A stretch of DNA of 64,000 nt from Calliopum simillimum (taxonomy: Eukaryota; Arthropoda; Insecta; Diptera; Lauxaniidae), in contig OX638370.1 of assembly GCA_951812925.1 (NCBI GenBank), forward strand, positions 39,435,948 through 39,499,947, given 5' to 3'. Each line of letters starts with the position of its first letter. Position 1 is the first letter of the stretch. Made by a program: the position numbers and the translations under genes. Of the stretch, positions 1 to 11,689 are shown in pieces. Under the pieces are notes generated by a model. It had not been told where the DNA came from. It made no database searches and saw only the letters and a list, made by a program, of their open reading frames with translations.

Positions 1-298
1 TTATTAATTTCCAGTTAAATTATAAGTTCGGAGATTGAAAAGTTGAAGTTTCGGTAAGTTATATCGGCCTTTATTATCAATTTTTTGGGAATTCAGTATT
101 ACATCTGCTACATCTGCAGTTATGTATAGCTGTGTTGTATATAAGGTTTATCAAAAATATTGTAAAAAGTGGGTGGGATCCAACAAAAAAATTTTAATAG
201 TCAGAATTCAAAAGTAAATTTAGTAAACTTTAGTAAATTTATGAAAAAATATACCAAAAATTGATCATAAATAAATTTCATTTGTATAATAGATATAA
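1..298. other. AT-rich sequence, no gene seen
   Basis: No ORF, RNA gene or repeat boundary that I can support lies here. The stretch is AT-rich flank of the Tc1/mariner-type element that starts at 301. Confidence 0.5.
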
Positions 299-300
299 TA

Positions 301-1417
301 AGGACTGCCCAGAAAAATTTGATGCTTTTATTCCTTAAGATTATGATTTACCTGATGATCGTGCAGGTCGAAATATGGGTGCTATTTTTTCTATATAATA
401 TGACGTTTACAAAAATATACAACACTTGGTAAACGAAATTCAAACGATAAAGATGTCTAGCAATCAAGAAAAAAGCGCAAACTCATTTTGTACACTTACC
501 TGACAAAAACCAGAATTAAAATATTCAGCCATAGCTTAAAAAAACAGGTGCATCAAAAATCACGGTCCAAACTGTTATTTCGAATTATAGAAAGGGTCAA
601 CTTATTACATGGAAAAATGGTTCAGGTAGAAATGGCAGTATAGACCCACAGTTGTTGAAAAAGGTGAAGCGCCTTTTTAAGCAGAATCCTAACACTTCAG
701 AACGAGATATGGCTGCCAGAGCAGGAACCTCAAAATCTTCTATAAACAGACTAAAGACAAAACTTAAGCTAAAGACCTACAAAGTTCAGAAAGTACCAGA
801 CCGTTCCGATGAAAAGCAGTTAGAGGCTCAAAAGCGAGCTCGAAAGTTCACAAGCAGTATATGGTTTGGCACTTGCGGCCTGAGAAGCAATTTTTTCGTA
901 ACACAGGGCACAATTAACTCGAAAATTTATATTGATGAATGCCTTCAAAAACGTCTTTTGCCATTTATTCGTGAGCACGGGGGTACTGTAATGTTCTGGC
1001 CTGATTTAGCAACCTCTCACTACTCTAGAGCCACCATAGAATGGTACAATAATGTAAATTTTGTACCCAAAAATGCGAATCCACCTAACTGCCCAGAGCT
1101 TCGACCTTTTGAGAGATATTGGGCTCTAATGAAATAAGATCTTCGGAAAAGTAAAAGTACTGCAAAAAATTTTAAAGATTTCAAAAATAAGTGGCGAAGG
1201 TCGTACGGTACTGTTGACGAAACAACTGTACAAAACTTAATGAAGGATCTTAAGAAAAAAGTAAAATATTTTTATATAAAATAAATTTTTGTTAATAGTG
1301 TAAGGTTATTTATGTTCGTTAACTCATTAATAAATAAAAAAACAATATTTAAAAAAATTCATTACGTATTTTTTTATTGATGAAAAACAAAGTATCAAAT
1401 TTTTCTGGGGCAGTTCT
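301..1417 (+). mobile_element. Decayed Tc1/mariner-superfamily element
   Basis: The ends are inverted repeats: AGGACTGCCCAGAAAAATTT at 301 matches the reverse complement of the right end (AGAACTGCCCCAGAAAAATT). TA dinucleotides flank both sides (299-300 and 1418-1419), as expected for a Tc1/mariner target-site duplication. The 1.1-kb body holds a broken transposase. A second, more rearranged copy lies on the opposite strand at about 3436-4280. Confidence 0.85.
452..1285 (+). pseudogene. Tc1/mariner transposase pseudogene
   Basis: The remnant reads from ATG at 452 with in-frame stops near 500-540. An open stretch at 652-1137 carries the N-terminal helix-turn-helix part (TSERDMAARAGTSKSSINRL), then jumps directly to the C-terminal catalytic part with the second Asp (FWPDLATSHY) and the Glu region (NPPNCPELRPFERYW). 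The segment expected to hold the first catalytic Asp is missing, so an internal deletion joined the two parts at about 845. A further stop at 1135-1137 interrupts the tail. It is non-functional. Superfamily assignment rests on the motifs and the TA duplication; the clade is not certain. Confidence 0.8.
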
Positions 1418-1476
1418 TATATGAATTAAATAAATAAATAGGTAAATAAAATTATTTTATTAAAAATTTAAAGAAT

Positions 1477-2507
1477 CTATAGCGACTTCCTTATACAAAC
1501 GCTACACCTGGATATTCGGTCCATTATGTTATCGGCCGCAAGTGTTTGCTGTTCGGGGCCTATGAACTGTTGATATTCGTCTACGGTTACCATCCAGAAA
1601 CTGGCCATTGTCTGATAGTATTCACAGTTATCACCACCGTTACATTCAATAAATGGTGCAGCGCGAAAATGTTCCAAGCAGGAGCCAGTTGATGACAGAT
1701 CCTGGCCACCACCTCCATGTCCGCCAGCAGTGTGCTAAAATTAAAGAAATGCGAATGAGAATGTGATTATAAATTATTAATTTCTGGTTTTACCATTAGG
1801 AAACTGTAGCCATTCCAAAGACTTTCCCAGCCAAAAGGACACTCTGGGATCATTAATGACTGACTGTGCTCAACGATAACGTTAGCTGGAGCTTCGCACA
1901 CCACACAACGTGAAATATATTTACTCATTTCGTCGTTTTTAACTGGCGTTGTATCAACCGGTGCCGATGTGGATAGCCAGAAGGTTCTGTCGTTTCTTGC
2001 GGCATAACTACAAACGTTATTTACTCCACAGGACATAACTGGCAGTGTTGAGAAGTAACGAACACAGGAACCTGATGAGCCTAAATCCTGATCGTGTGGA
2101 AAACTATTTCCATCAACGTTTAGTAGAGAATAGCCGTTCCATAGCTCAAAATGGCCAGCATCGCAAAGAGGAATTTCTTGAGACTGACTATGTCTAACTA
2201 ACAAAGTACCGCTAGAGTATTGAGGACTTGGTGCATCTTCATCATCGAAAAGATCTTCTAAACCTTGCTCATCTTCAGGTACAGAAGTATCAGTTGTATC
2301 TTCATGTTCGATAGGGTTGTGCAAACCTTGCTCGTCTTCAGGTACATGAATAACAGCTGTATCTTCATGATGGATATGATCTTCCAAACCATCAGGTACA
2401 GGAATATCAGTTATATCAGACGTCAGTGCGTGAGGATAAGCCAATGTCTTAGCAAAGGTACCGATAAATACCAGTGCAATTGCGATGAACCTGGTGTTGA
2501 AATTCAT
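1477..2507 (-). CDS. Secreted collagen IV NC1-domain protein, short form (NC1-A)
   Basis: Two exons, complement(1477..1734, 1794..2507), give 323 aa; the 59-bp GT-AG intron is phase 0 and falls between SFLM and HTAGG. Residues 1-23 are a signal peptide (hydrophobic IAIALVFIGTFA). Residues 24-100 are an acidic linker with two degenerate VPEDEQGL units, echoing the long repeat of the neighbouring paralogue. Residues 101-323 form a complete collagen IV C-terminal NC1 domain: two C4 subdomains, each opening with an HSQS motif (LLVRHSQSQEIP; VEHSQSLMIPEC), six cysteines each, and closing SRCxVC. There is no Gly-X-Y helix. In collagen IV, NC1 drives chain selection and hexamer assembly in basement membrane; here a free secreted NC1 is predicted. 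A polyadenylation signal lies just past the stop (minus AATAAA, about 1455-1460). Family membership is certain; the function is unknown. Confidence 0.93.
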
Positions 2508-2640
2508 TTTATTTTTTTATTATATATTTTTAATCTTTCTTGGGGGTATGTTTAGAGCGCACACTTGTTGCTTCTACAAAACTTTATTTGCTTTGATGCT
2601 TCACCGAAGGTAGCACACAGTTTATATATAGTCGTCATCT
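2508..2640 (-). promoter_or_regulatory. TATA promoter and 5' leader of NC1-A
   Basis: On the minus strand a TATA box (TATATAAA) lies at about 2621-2630. It is followed by a leader block containing AAGCAAATAAAGTTTTGTAG that recurs upstream of the other two NC1 genes (about 10907-10935 and 18059-18092). The start codon is at 2507, about 115 nt downstream of the TATA box. Conservation among paralogues supports a true promoter. Confidence 0.75.
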
Positions 2641-2984
2641 TAATCACTGTCTTAAGCGGCTCTTTCAGTGTTTCTTATCAGCTACCAAACGGTTTTTTGG
2701 TATAATTCATTTTAGTCAATGTGAATTTTTGGTGGAATTTCTACTGAATTACGCGTTGGTAAAAAATCTTAAATTGAATATTCCCACAAGATAATGGTTA
2801 AACACAATCACCTCATTCATAATTGGAATCGAATGGGAATTCTTATTTCAATTAAGGACTTTCCCAGAAGAAAGTGACACTTTATTTTCATCAATAAAAA
2901 AATATCCAATGATTTTTCAAAAAATTTATTCTATTATGAGTAGTATAACGAATATAAATAACTTATAGTACGAGATCCGGTAGT

Positions 2985-3466
2985 AAAAAAACGTATTGAT
3001 CGAGTTTTTAGTTAAAATCTAATTTTTACATATATTTAGAAAGGGGGGAATATATTTTTGCTGGGTTGCCTGTCAAAATGTGGCCGCTAATATTTTCAAA
3101 TTGCGATAACTAATGAACCGTGAGTCTCACGAGGAAAAGTGCCAAAATCTTTTTAATGGAGAGTCATATGTTTTACAAGTATTTTTTATTATATTTAAAA
3201 AAAAATACCGTTTAGGAGTTATTTATTTTACGTTTATTGTTTATTAAATAAAAAATTCGGTTTTTAATAAATTATTCTTAAACGGTACATTTTTTTCTAG
3301 AAATAATGAAAATTACTTGTAGAGCATATGACTCTTCATAAAAAAAGATTCGGGCACTATTCCCCGTGAGACTCACGGTTCATAAGTTATCGCAATTGAA
3401 AATATTCCTAAATATATGTAAAATATATGTAGATTTTAACTAAAAACTCGATCAATACGTTTTTTC
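2985..3466. repeat. Foldback/MITE-like palindrome
   Basis: Outer arms around 2990-3045 and 3408-3460 are reverse complements (AACGTATTGATCGAGTTTTT and its complement). Inner arms also pair: TTGCGATAACTAATGAACCG near 3101 against its complement near 3380, both including the GTGAGTCTCAC core. The whole segment could fold into one long hairpin. It abuts the transposase remnant at 3436-4280. It carries no convincing ORF. Confidence 0.75.
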
Positions 3467-4280
3467 TGTACAATATTGTACTTATTTATTAAGATTTGTA
3501 CAGTTGTTTCGTCGACAAAGCCGTACGACCTTCTCCATTTATTTCTGAAATCTGTTACCTTTTCTGCATCAGTTTTACTTCTTCGAAGATCCAATTTCAT
3601 TAGAGCCCAATATATCTCCAAAGGTCGAAGCTATGAGCTAAGTGGATTCGTCTTTTTTGGAACAAAATGTTCATTTTTGCTCATATACCACTCTATGGTG
3701 GCTTTAGAGTAGTGATAGATGGCTAATTCAAGCCAGAAAATTACAATACCTTCGTGTTTCAAAAGACGTTTTTCAAGACACTCGTCGGTATAAATTATCG
3801 AATTTATTGTGCCCTGTGTTACAAAAAAAAACTACTTCTCAGATTTTTTTCTCTAATTTTGCTCTGCATCTGCCCCTCCTCCGTACAGGTATAAAATTCG
3901 TGTCTCGGTTGCCGTTTGAAATCTGAAAGCCTTTATATAACTTTCGGGCTTCCTTTTAAGCCACTAGCTGCTTTTCATCTGAAGGTCTTTACTTCTTTGG
4001 TCTTTGTAGATTTGGAGGTACCTGCCCATCAATACCTACATCAATATGTCGTATTGAAGTGTCTGAGTTCTGCTTACAGAGTTGCTTCACCATTTTCAAC
4101 AACTGTCCATATTTTTTATTTGAGATATTTTTTGTACGATAAGTAGACCCTTTCTGCAATTCAAAATAACTCTTTGGACAGTGCTTTTTGACGCACCTGT
4201 GTTTTTAGCTATAGCTGAATATTTTAATTCTGGTTCTAACAGGAAATGACTTCGTGCAGTTTTTCTTGATTGCTAGACAT
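3436..4280 (-). pseudogene. Second Tc1/mariner transposase pseudogene, inverted
   Basis: The minus strand starts with ATGTCTAGCAATCAAGAAAA at 4280, matching the start of the transposase remnant at 452. It ends with the same C-terminal part (EIYWALMKLDLRRSKT, then the KWRRSYGFVDETTVQ region, 3436-3621). Frame breaks occur throughout. The two copies therefore flank the NC1-A gene in opposite orientations. Confidence 0.75.
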
Positions 4281-4439
4281 ATTTATCATTTTAGTGTTGT
4301 CACCAAGTGTTATATGTTTTTTTAATCGTCATTTTATATAGAAAAAACAACACCAGGTAAATCATAATCTTTTGAAACAAAATACAGTCCTTTGTTCGAT
4401 ATTTGAATTCCATAAATTCTATAAATGACCATTAAGAAC

Positions 4440-5270
4440 CATCCCTTGAAATTTTTATACCCTACACTCACTTTGTTTTTCCATTTGCAACACAGAGAAG
4501 GAGGCGTGGCAGGTACAGCAAAGTATATATATTATTGATCAGCGTCACCTCCTGAGTCGATATAGCCATGTCCGTCCTAAGAAAATCGGTACACTGCCTC
4601 AGTCGTCAAAGTTGGCTCGTTGGATTGAAAATGAGCGAAGCGGACACGCCTTCCGCCCATACAATAAAAAAAATTTAAAACGCAAAATACATAAATACAA
4701 ATACTAGCGACGACAGGTGAATGCTCAGAGCGAAAACTAGGGGAATTCGGACAAGAAGGCGTGGCACTTCCCTTATAAGCAAAAGTTCCAAAATGCTATA
4801 CTGCAAGCATTTTTTGAGATAATCGAACCAAATATAACTCAAATACTAAGGATATTAAATGTTATCTCTGAGAAAAAACTAGGTGAACTCGAACAGTATG
4901 CCGTGGCACCTCCCATATAAGCGAAAGCATTTTTTGAGTAAATCCAACCAAATTTCACTGAAACGCTTAGAACAGTAAGTGAAAGCCCTGAAAAAAAAAA
5001 CTAGATGAACTCGAACAAGAGGGCGAGGCATATCCCATGCATGCAAGCAAGCATTATTTGAGGCAATGAAACCAAATTTCGCACTGAAACTTGGAATAGT
5101 TAGTGGAAAATCTGAGCAAAAACTAACTGAGTTCGATCAAGAGGGCACGAGACCTCCCGTACAAGCAAAATTTTCAAAATACTACAGTGTGGGTTATTAT
5201 TGGCCAGGCCAAAGGTAAAACTCTTACACGTTTTAATTTGATCTAGCTTAAATTACTAGATTTTATAACG
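4440..5270 (+). repeat. Diverged interspersed repeat with GGCGTGGCAC words
   Basis: Loosely periodic copies of a unit containing GGCGTGGCACCTCCCATATA, GAGCAAAAACTAxxTGAACTCG and a TTTTTGAGATAAT segment recur here. Related copies occur at 6471-6610, 31500-31900 and, inverted, at 59200-59790. The segment begins TATACCCTACACTCACTTTG; the inverted copy near 59790 carries a similar end. No coding potential was seen. Confidence 0.6.
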
Positions 5271-6470
5271 ATAGGCTCTGGCTTTGCTTATAAACTTATT
5301 TTTGTCTCTTATAAACCAACTTTGGAAGTATACCATACCTGTACTCACTTTATCCACGACCATAACTTGGAAAACATGGTTTCACAGCTTATATAATTCG
5401 GAATACAGACAAACTGAACTGTTACTCTAGTTTTTTGTAAATCTGTCCAGCCACTAAGACCTTTTTAACGTGGATATATTGTTTTGATTAAAAAACTTGT
5501 CTGCAGGAATTACATTTCATGAAAACCGAATAACGACAAAAGTGCTCCTAAGGATTCAAAATTACCAGAAAACACTTGTGGCGATATATCTATACAAAAA
5601 TTGGGTTCTTCCTAAAAAATTAAAAAATGTTGCTTTCCCAATTTTTTTTTTTATTTTTATGTTTATGCTTTTTTTCACCAGAAGGCAAGGTCAAGCACCG
5701 TTTAGAAAAACCCTTGGAAAACATAAGAACGACAACTACTGATAAAGAATGGCATTAAAACATAGAGTCACGCTCACAACAGTATCATAACAAACTAAGC
5801 TTTTAATAAAAAAAAAAAAAAAATTTGTACAAAAATAAAACCCAGATCTCAAAAATAGCATGAAAATAAGCGAAATAGACCAACGAATACGCCTGGCCAT
5901 GGTACTCAGCTTGAGGGTTTTTTCGCGGTTTTTTTTTTTTATGTGAGAACATTCTTGGGGAAAAATTAGGGGAGATGAAATTGCAGCCTGAATATGTTGA
6001 ACCATTTTGAATATAAAGAGAAATTTAGTTTTTGCTCTTGAATGATTTATTGGTTTTGATCCGTCCATAAGTATCGATAGAACAGCTTAAAGCTTCAAAA
6101 CCTTTTGTCATTTGACTCTCCAATTTTTCCATTCCACTTCATAAGGATAAGAACTGTTTTAACTACATAAGTACTTAAAATATGCAATCATATTTTAGGC
6201 AGCAATTTTTAAAAAACTGACCAGTTTTGGGGAAACTTTTTTGTAATTAATATATAACAAAAATATTTTATGTGTTAATATTTATAAAAAAACTTGCTGT
6301 GTAAAATTTTTTGGATTTGCTCCGTTCGGGGAAAATTTTTTTTTTTTTTTTTGAATATTTGAAATTTTCATCTGGGAATCGTGCACCTACCGCTTATACA
6401 AAGAATCATTTGAAAAGCAATGATCATTATTTACGATAAGCTCACCGAAATACATTTTAATACTAGAAAT
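5271..6470. other. Non-coding AT-rich interval
   Basis: Only short ORFs interrupted by homopolymer runs (poly-A at 5811-5821, poly-T at 5931-5940 and 6341-6352) occur here. I see no conserved motif, RNA gene or element boundary. Confidence 0.4.
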
Positions 6471-6623
6471 ACCCGGGGAAAGCTCTGAGCAAAAATTGAG
6501 ATAGTAAGGCGTGGCACTTCCCATATATGAAAAATCTTCAAAAACGTTGTTTGAGATAATGTAACAAAACGTAAGAGTTTAGTAAGGACTTAGGTCAGTG
6601 GCATCTCCCATACAAGAAAAATA

Positions 6624-6909
6624 ACACAGGCCCACAAAAAAAAAAGTACCATGCGCGAAAGATCAGACCACCTGAACTTTATGTTTTCGGGGTCGCTGAA
6701 TCCGAATATGGTGCCAGAATAGCGAAGATGGTTCGCGTTTTTTCAGAAATCAACAATAATGCTGAAAATTAGAGATTTTTCCTGGTTTCTGAAAAAACGC
6801 GAACCAACTTCGCTAATCTGACACTATATACGGGTTCAGCGACCCCGAAAACATAAAGTTCAGGTGGTCTGATCTTTCGCACATGGTACTTTTTTTTGTG
6901 GGCCTGTGT
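6624..6909. mobile_element. Palindromic MITE, copy 1
   Basis: The ends are ACACAGGCCCACAAAAAAAA and its complement. The two halves are reverse complements over most of their length (arms with GATCAGACCACCTGAACTTT; centre near 6765). A second copy lies at 15244-15534. If the element is taken to start at CACAGG, the flanks are TAA here and TTA at the other copy, which fits a 3-bp TWA duplication of the PIF/Harbinger type (inference). Confidence 0.85.
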
Positions 6910-7239
6910 AATCAAAATGCTATACTACAAGCTTTGTCAGAGATAATGCAGCCAAATTTCACACGCGGCTAATGAGTGTTGATAAAATATTACTGATTTT
7001 CAAAATACTATATCTCATGAACGGTAAGTCAGACGAAAAAAGTGTTCGTACATTCTACAAAATGCATGAAAAAAAATTTTCCTGGGGCCCATAGTTTCGA
7101 AGATGTTCTGCAAAAAACTTTTTTTTCTAAATTTTGTAAAAAATATATCCCTTACTATAACTAATTATTGTATATTATATTATATATACTATATATTATA
7201 TTATATTATATACATATGTATAAACAAATAAAATTATTA
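6910..7239. other. Non-coding flank downstream of the long NC1 gene
   Basis: AT-rich, including a run of TATAT-type dinucleotides at about 7170-7215. It forms the 3' flank of the gene ending at 7240. No canonical AATAAA was noticed immediately past the stop. Confidence 0.4.
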
Positions 7240-10200
7240 CTAGTGCGAGTTCTTTATACAAACAAGACACCTGGACACTCGGTTCAGCATGTTACTGGAC
7301 TTAAATATTTCTTGTTCGCGACGTTTGAACTGTTGATTTTTGTCTACGGTGGCCAGCCAGAAACTGGACATTGTCTGATAGAAATTGCAGCTATCAACGC
7401 CGTTACATTCAATGAAAGGTGCAGCGCGGAAATGTTCCAAGCAGGAGCCAGTTGATGACAGATCCTGACTACCACCTCCATTTCCTCCGGCAGTGTGCTA
7501 AAAGTGAATATAAACAAATGCAAATAAGAATGTGACATTAATTTATTAATTTTATGTTTTACCATTAAGAAACTGAAGCCGATCCAAAGATCTTCCCATC
7601 CGGAAGGACATTTTGGGATCATTAACGACTGACTGTGCTCAACGATAACGTTAGTTGGAGCTTCGCACACCACACAACGTGAAATGTATTTTCTCATGTC
7701 GTCGTTCTTAACTGGCGTAATTTCAACAGGTGCCGAAGTGGAGAGCCAGAAGGTTCTGTCGTTTCTTGAGGCATAATTACAAACGTTATTTACTCCACAG
7801 GACAGAGCTGGCAGTGTTGAGAAGCGACGAACACATGAACCTGATGAGCCTAAATCTTGATCATGTGGAAATTTGTTTCCATCAAAATTCAGCAATGAAT
7901 ATCCGGTCCATAGCTCAATGTGACCAGCTTCGCAACGAGGGATTTCTTCGGACTGACTATGTCTAACTAACAAAGTACCGGTATAGTATTGACGGCCTGG
8001 TGCATCTTCATGACCAATAGGATCTCGTAAGCCCTGCTGATCTTCAGCTATAGGAGTATAAGAAGTACCAAGATCATTCTCAAGTACTGGAATATTAGTT
8101 GTATCAGTGTCATCCTTAGGTAGACGACTATTAATTGTATTAGTCTCATCCTCAGGTGCAGGATATTTAGTTGAATCAATCTCATCTTGAGGTATAGGAC
8201 TTTTTGTTGTATCAGTCTCATTCTCAGATATAGGACTATTCGTTATATCAGTCTCATCCTCAGGTGCAGAACTCTTAGTTGTATCAGTTTCATCCTCAGG
8301 CCCAAGACTTTTAGTTGTATTAGTCTCATCCTCTGATACATGACTTTCAGTTGTATCAGTCTCATCCTTAGTAACAGAAATATTGGTTGTATCAGTTTCA
8401 TTCTCAGGTAGAGGACTATTAGTTGTTTCAGTCTGATCCTGAGGTACAGTACTTTTAGTAGCATCAGTCTCATCCTTAGGCACAGGACTTTTAGTTGTAT
8501 CGGTCTCATCCTCTGATACATTACTTTTAGTTGTATCAGTCTCACCCTTAGTTACAGAACTATTGGTTGTATCAGTTTCAATCTCAGGTACAGGACTATT
8601 AATTGTATCAGTTTCAACCTCAGGTAGAAGACTTTTAGTTGTATCATCTTTAGGTACAGGACTATTGGATGTATCAGTTTTATACTCTGGTAGAGGACTA
8701 CCAGATGTATCAGGCTCATCCTCAGGTACAAGACTCTTAGTTGTATCAGTCGCATCCTCAGGTACAGTACTATTAGTTATACCAGTCGCATTCTCAGGTA
8801 CAGTAATTTTAGTTGTATCAGTCTCATCCTTAGGTATAGGACTTTTAATTGTATCGGTTTCATCCTCTGATACATGACTTTTAGTTGTATCAGTCTCACC
8901 CTTAGTTACGGAACTATTGGTTGTATCAGTTTCATTCTCAGGTACAGGACTATTAGTTGTATCAGTTGCATCCTCAGATACAGTACTTTTAGTTGTATCA
9001 GTCTCATCCTCAGATAAAGGATTTTTAGTTGTATTAGTCTCATCATTAGGTACAGGACTTTTAGTTCTATCAGTCTCATCCTTACGTACAGAACTTTTAG
9101 TTGTATCAGTCTCATCCGCAGGTATAAGACTTTTAGATGCATCAGTCTCATCCTCAGATAAAGGATTTTTAGTTGTATGAGTCTTATCCTTATGTAAAGG
9201 ATTATTTGATGTATCAGTTTCATCCTCAGGTAAATGACTACCAGATGTATTAGGCTCACACTCAGGTACATGACTTTTAGTTGTATCAGTCTCATCCTCA
9301 GGTGCAAGACTCTTAGCTGTATGAGTCGCATCCTTATGTACAATACTTTTAGTTGTATCAGTCTCATCCTTCGTAACAGGACTTTTAGTTGTATAAGGCT
9401 CATCCTCAGATATAGGACTTTTCATTGTATCAGTCTCGTCCTTAGGTACAAGGTTAATAGTTGTATCAGTTTCATCCTCAGGTAGAAGACTTTTAGTTGT
9501 ATCATCTCTAGGTACAAGACTATTGGATGTATCAGTTTCATTCTCAGGTACAGTACTTTTAGTTGTTTCATCCTCAGATAAAGGATTTTTAGTTGTATGA
9601 GTCTCATCCTTATGTAAAGGATTATTTAATGTATCAGTTTCATCCTCAGGTACAGGACTACCAGATGTATTAGGCTCACCCTCAGGTACATGACTTTTAG
9701 TTGTATCAGTCGCATCCTCAGGTGTAAGACTCTTAGTTGTATCAGTCGCATCCTCAGGTACAATACTTTTAGTTGTATCAGTCTCGTCCTTAGGTACAGG
9801 ACTATTAGTTGTATCAGTCTCGTCTTCAGATAAAGAATTTTTAGTTGTATTATTCTCATCCTTAGGTACATGACTATTAGTTATATTGGTCTCATCCTCA
9901 GATACATGACTTTCAGTTGTATCAGTCTCATCTTTAGGTACAGAACTATTGATTGTATCATTCGCATCCTCGGGTACAGGACTTTTATTTGTATCAATCG
10001 CATCCTCAGGCACAGGGCTTTTAGTTGTATCAGTTTCACTCTCAGGTATAGGGCTTTTTGTTGTATCAGTCTTATTCTCAGATATAGGACTATTCGTTAT
10101 ATCAGTCTCATCCTTAGGTACAAGACTATTAGTTGTATCAGTCTCATCCTCAGGTGCAGAACTCTTAGTTTTATCAGTTTCATCCTCAGGTCCAAGACAT

Positions 10201-10847
10201 TTAGTTGTATCAGTCTCATCCTCTGATACATGACTTTCAGTTGTATCAGTCTCATCCTTAGTTACAGAAATATTGGTTGTATCATTTTCATTCTCAGGTA
10301 CAGGACTATTAGTTGTTTCAGTCGCATCCTCAGGTGCAGTACTTTTAGTAGCATCAGTCTCATCCTTAGGTACAGGACTTTTAGTTGTATAAGGCTCATC
10401 CTCTGATACGTGACTTTTAGTTGCATCAGTCTCACCCTTAGTTACAGAACTATTGATTGTATCAGTCGCATCCTCAGGTACAGGACTTTTATTTGTATCA
10501 ATCGCATCCTCAGGCACAGGGCTTTTAGTTGTATCAGTTTCACTCTCAGATATAAGACTTTTAGTTGTATACGTATCAGTCTCATCTTCAGCTGCAAGAC
10601 TATTAGTTGTATAAGGCTCATCCTCAGGTAAAGGTCTTTTAGTTGTATCAGTCTCATCCTCAGGTATATGACTATTAGTTTTATCAGACTTATCCTCAAG
10701 TACAGAACTTTTAGTTGCATCAGTCTCACCTTCAGGTACAGGAGTATTAGTTATATCGGACGTCATTGAGTGAGGATAGGCCAAAATTTTAGTAAAGGTA
10801 CCCATAAATACCAGTCCAATAGCGATGAAACTAATGCTGAAATTCAT
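7240..10847 (-). CDS. Secreted mucin-like repeat protein with collagen IV NC1 domain (NC1-B)
   Basis: Two exons, complement(7240..7497, 7563..10847), give 1180 aa. The 65-bp intron lies at the same phase-0 SFLM/HTAGG position as in the paralogues; the longer ORF reading through it is out of frame with NC1. Residues 1-23 are a signal peptide. Residues 36-925 are about 74 tandem units of 12 residues, consensus close to SPVPEDETDTTK, acidic and Thr-rich, with many N-X-S/T sequons (NSS, NIS, NTT) and no cysteine in most units. A short linker follows. Residues 958-1180 are a complete NC1 domain with 12 cysteines (LLVRHSQSEEIP; IVEHSQSLMIPKC; two SRCxVC ends). There is no Gly-X-Y helix. A likely reading is an extended glycosylated stalk presenting an NC1 trimerisation/hexamerisation head. 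The domain is certain, the role is inferred. Confidence 0.92.
8072..10746 (-). repeat. 36-bp coding minisatellite, about 74 units
   Basis: The unit on the plus strand is approximately TTTTAGTTGTATCAGTCTCA followed by TCCTCAGGTACAGGAC. Units differ by point changes and a few in-frame shortenings (for example the KDDTTKSLLPE units at about 8640 and 9500, each 15 bp short). Higher-order blocks are visible: a segment with NISVTKDETDTTESHVSEDE occurs near both ends of the array, and the block with DTSNNPLHKDKTHTTKNPLS occurs at least twice. Length variation between individuals is likely. Confidence 0.9.
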
Positions 10848-10985
10848 TTATTTTGATGTTGTGAACTTTTGTACGAGTATATCTAGCGCAAACGCTTGCA
10901 CCTTCTACAAAAATTTATTTGCTTTGATTCTTTAAAAAAGGTATCTTTTTTTATATACAGTCGTCATCTCAATCTATATTTATAG
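10848..10985 (-). promoter_or_regulatory. TATA promoter and leader of NC1-B
   Basis: The minus strand has GTATATAAAA at about 10949-10958, followed by the leader AAGCAAATAAATTTTTGTAG shared with the other NC1 genes. The start codon is at 10847. The bases just upstream of the TATA box (GATGACGACT in NC1-A, GATGACGACTG here) are also conserved. Confidence 0.72.
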
Positions 10986-11640
10986 TTGCTGTTTCATTGT
11001 TTCGCGTAATTTTTAAAACAATGTGTTTTTTTTTAATAATTTAATAATCTCCCGATTGATGCCGGAAAAATTTCTACTGAAACTTATCTAATTGAGTATT
11101 TCCCCAGGTATTTAGTACTAAGATGGTCATCTCTTGGGTTCCTTGGTAAAAAAAATTACAAATTTTCCCTAAAAATATCTTTTTCTGTCTGTTTTTTCCC
11201 AAAAAATTTTAAATGGTTTTATATTTTAAAAGTGAAAGTTAAGAAGAGATCTCTTCATTGCTTCAAGACAGCGTCAACTTTTTCAGCTCTAATAACTCTT
11301 TTCAAGTCCACAGGAATATAAGCATGGCTTTACTATTAATGACGAAATGTCCTGAAGCTTTGTGCTGTTCAATCAATAAATAATTCAAGAGCAAATGATA
11401 AATTTCTGTAAATAACCGTCATGGATCATCATTGTCGGACTGTTTAGGAAGGATTTTTTCTCCTTCAATTTTTCCCAGTGTACATTTTTTCTCCAAAGTC
11501 TTACTCGTAACTTTTGTTTCTCCAAAACTTCCTTGAAAAAAAATTTCTTTTCCCCAATAGTGCGAACAAAACCCCAATCTTCTCTTCTTATATGAAGTAA
11601 AATTTATCGTATGTACTTATATTTGTATGTTTGGAAGGGG
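10986..11640. other. Upstream intergenic sequence of NC1-B
   Basis: AT-rich with no supported ORF or RNA. Some proximal regulatory sequence for NC1-B presumably lies here, but no motif can be named with confidence. Confidence 0.35.
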
Positions 11641-11689
11641 CAAAACTTTTTAGACATTAGCATACAATGGAGAACTAGCTCTTTCTTGG

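Noticed and set aside
7344..7562. Extension of the NC1-B ORF past SFLM into VKHKINKLMSH...
   Set aside because: This reads through the intron. The GT-AG intron 7498-7562 at the family position restores a complete NC1 domain in exon 2.
8243..10729. Many long open frames on both strands across the NC1-B repeat
   Set aside because: The repeat unit is 36 bp, a multiple of three, so any frame open in one unit stays open; these are shadows of the true minus-strand frame that starts with the signal peptide.
7240..10847. CRISPR-like array
   Set aside because: The short tandem repeats are contiguous, coding and eukaryotic; there are no unique spacers or cas genes.
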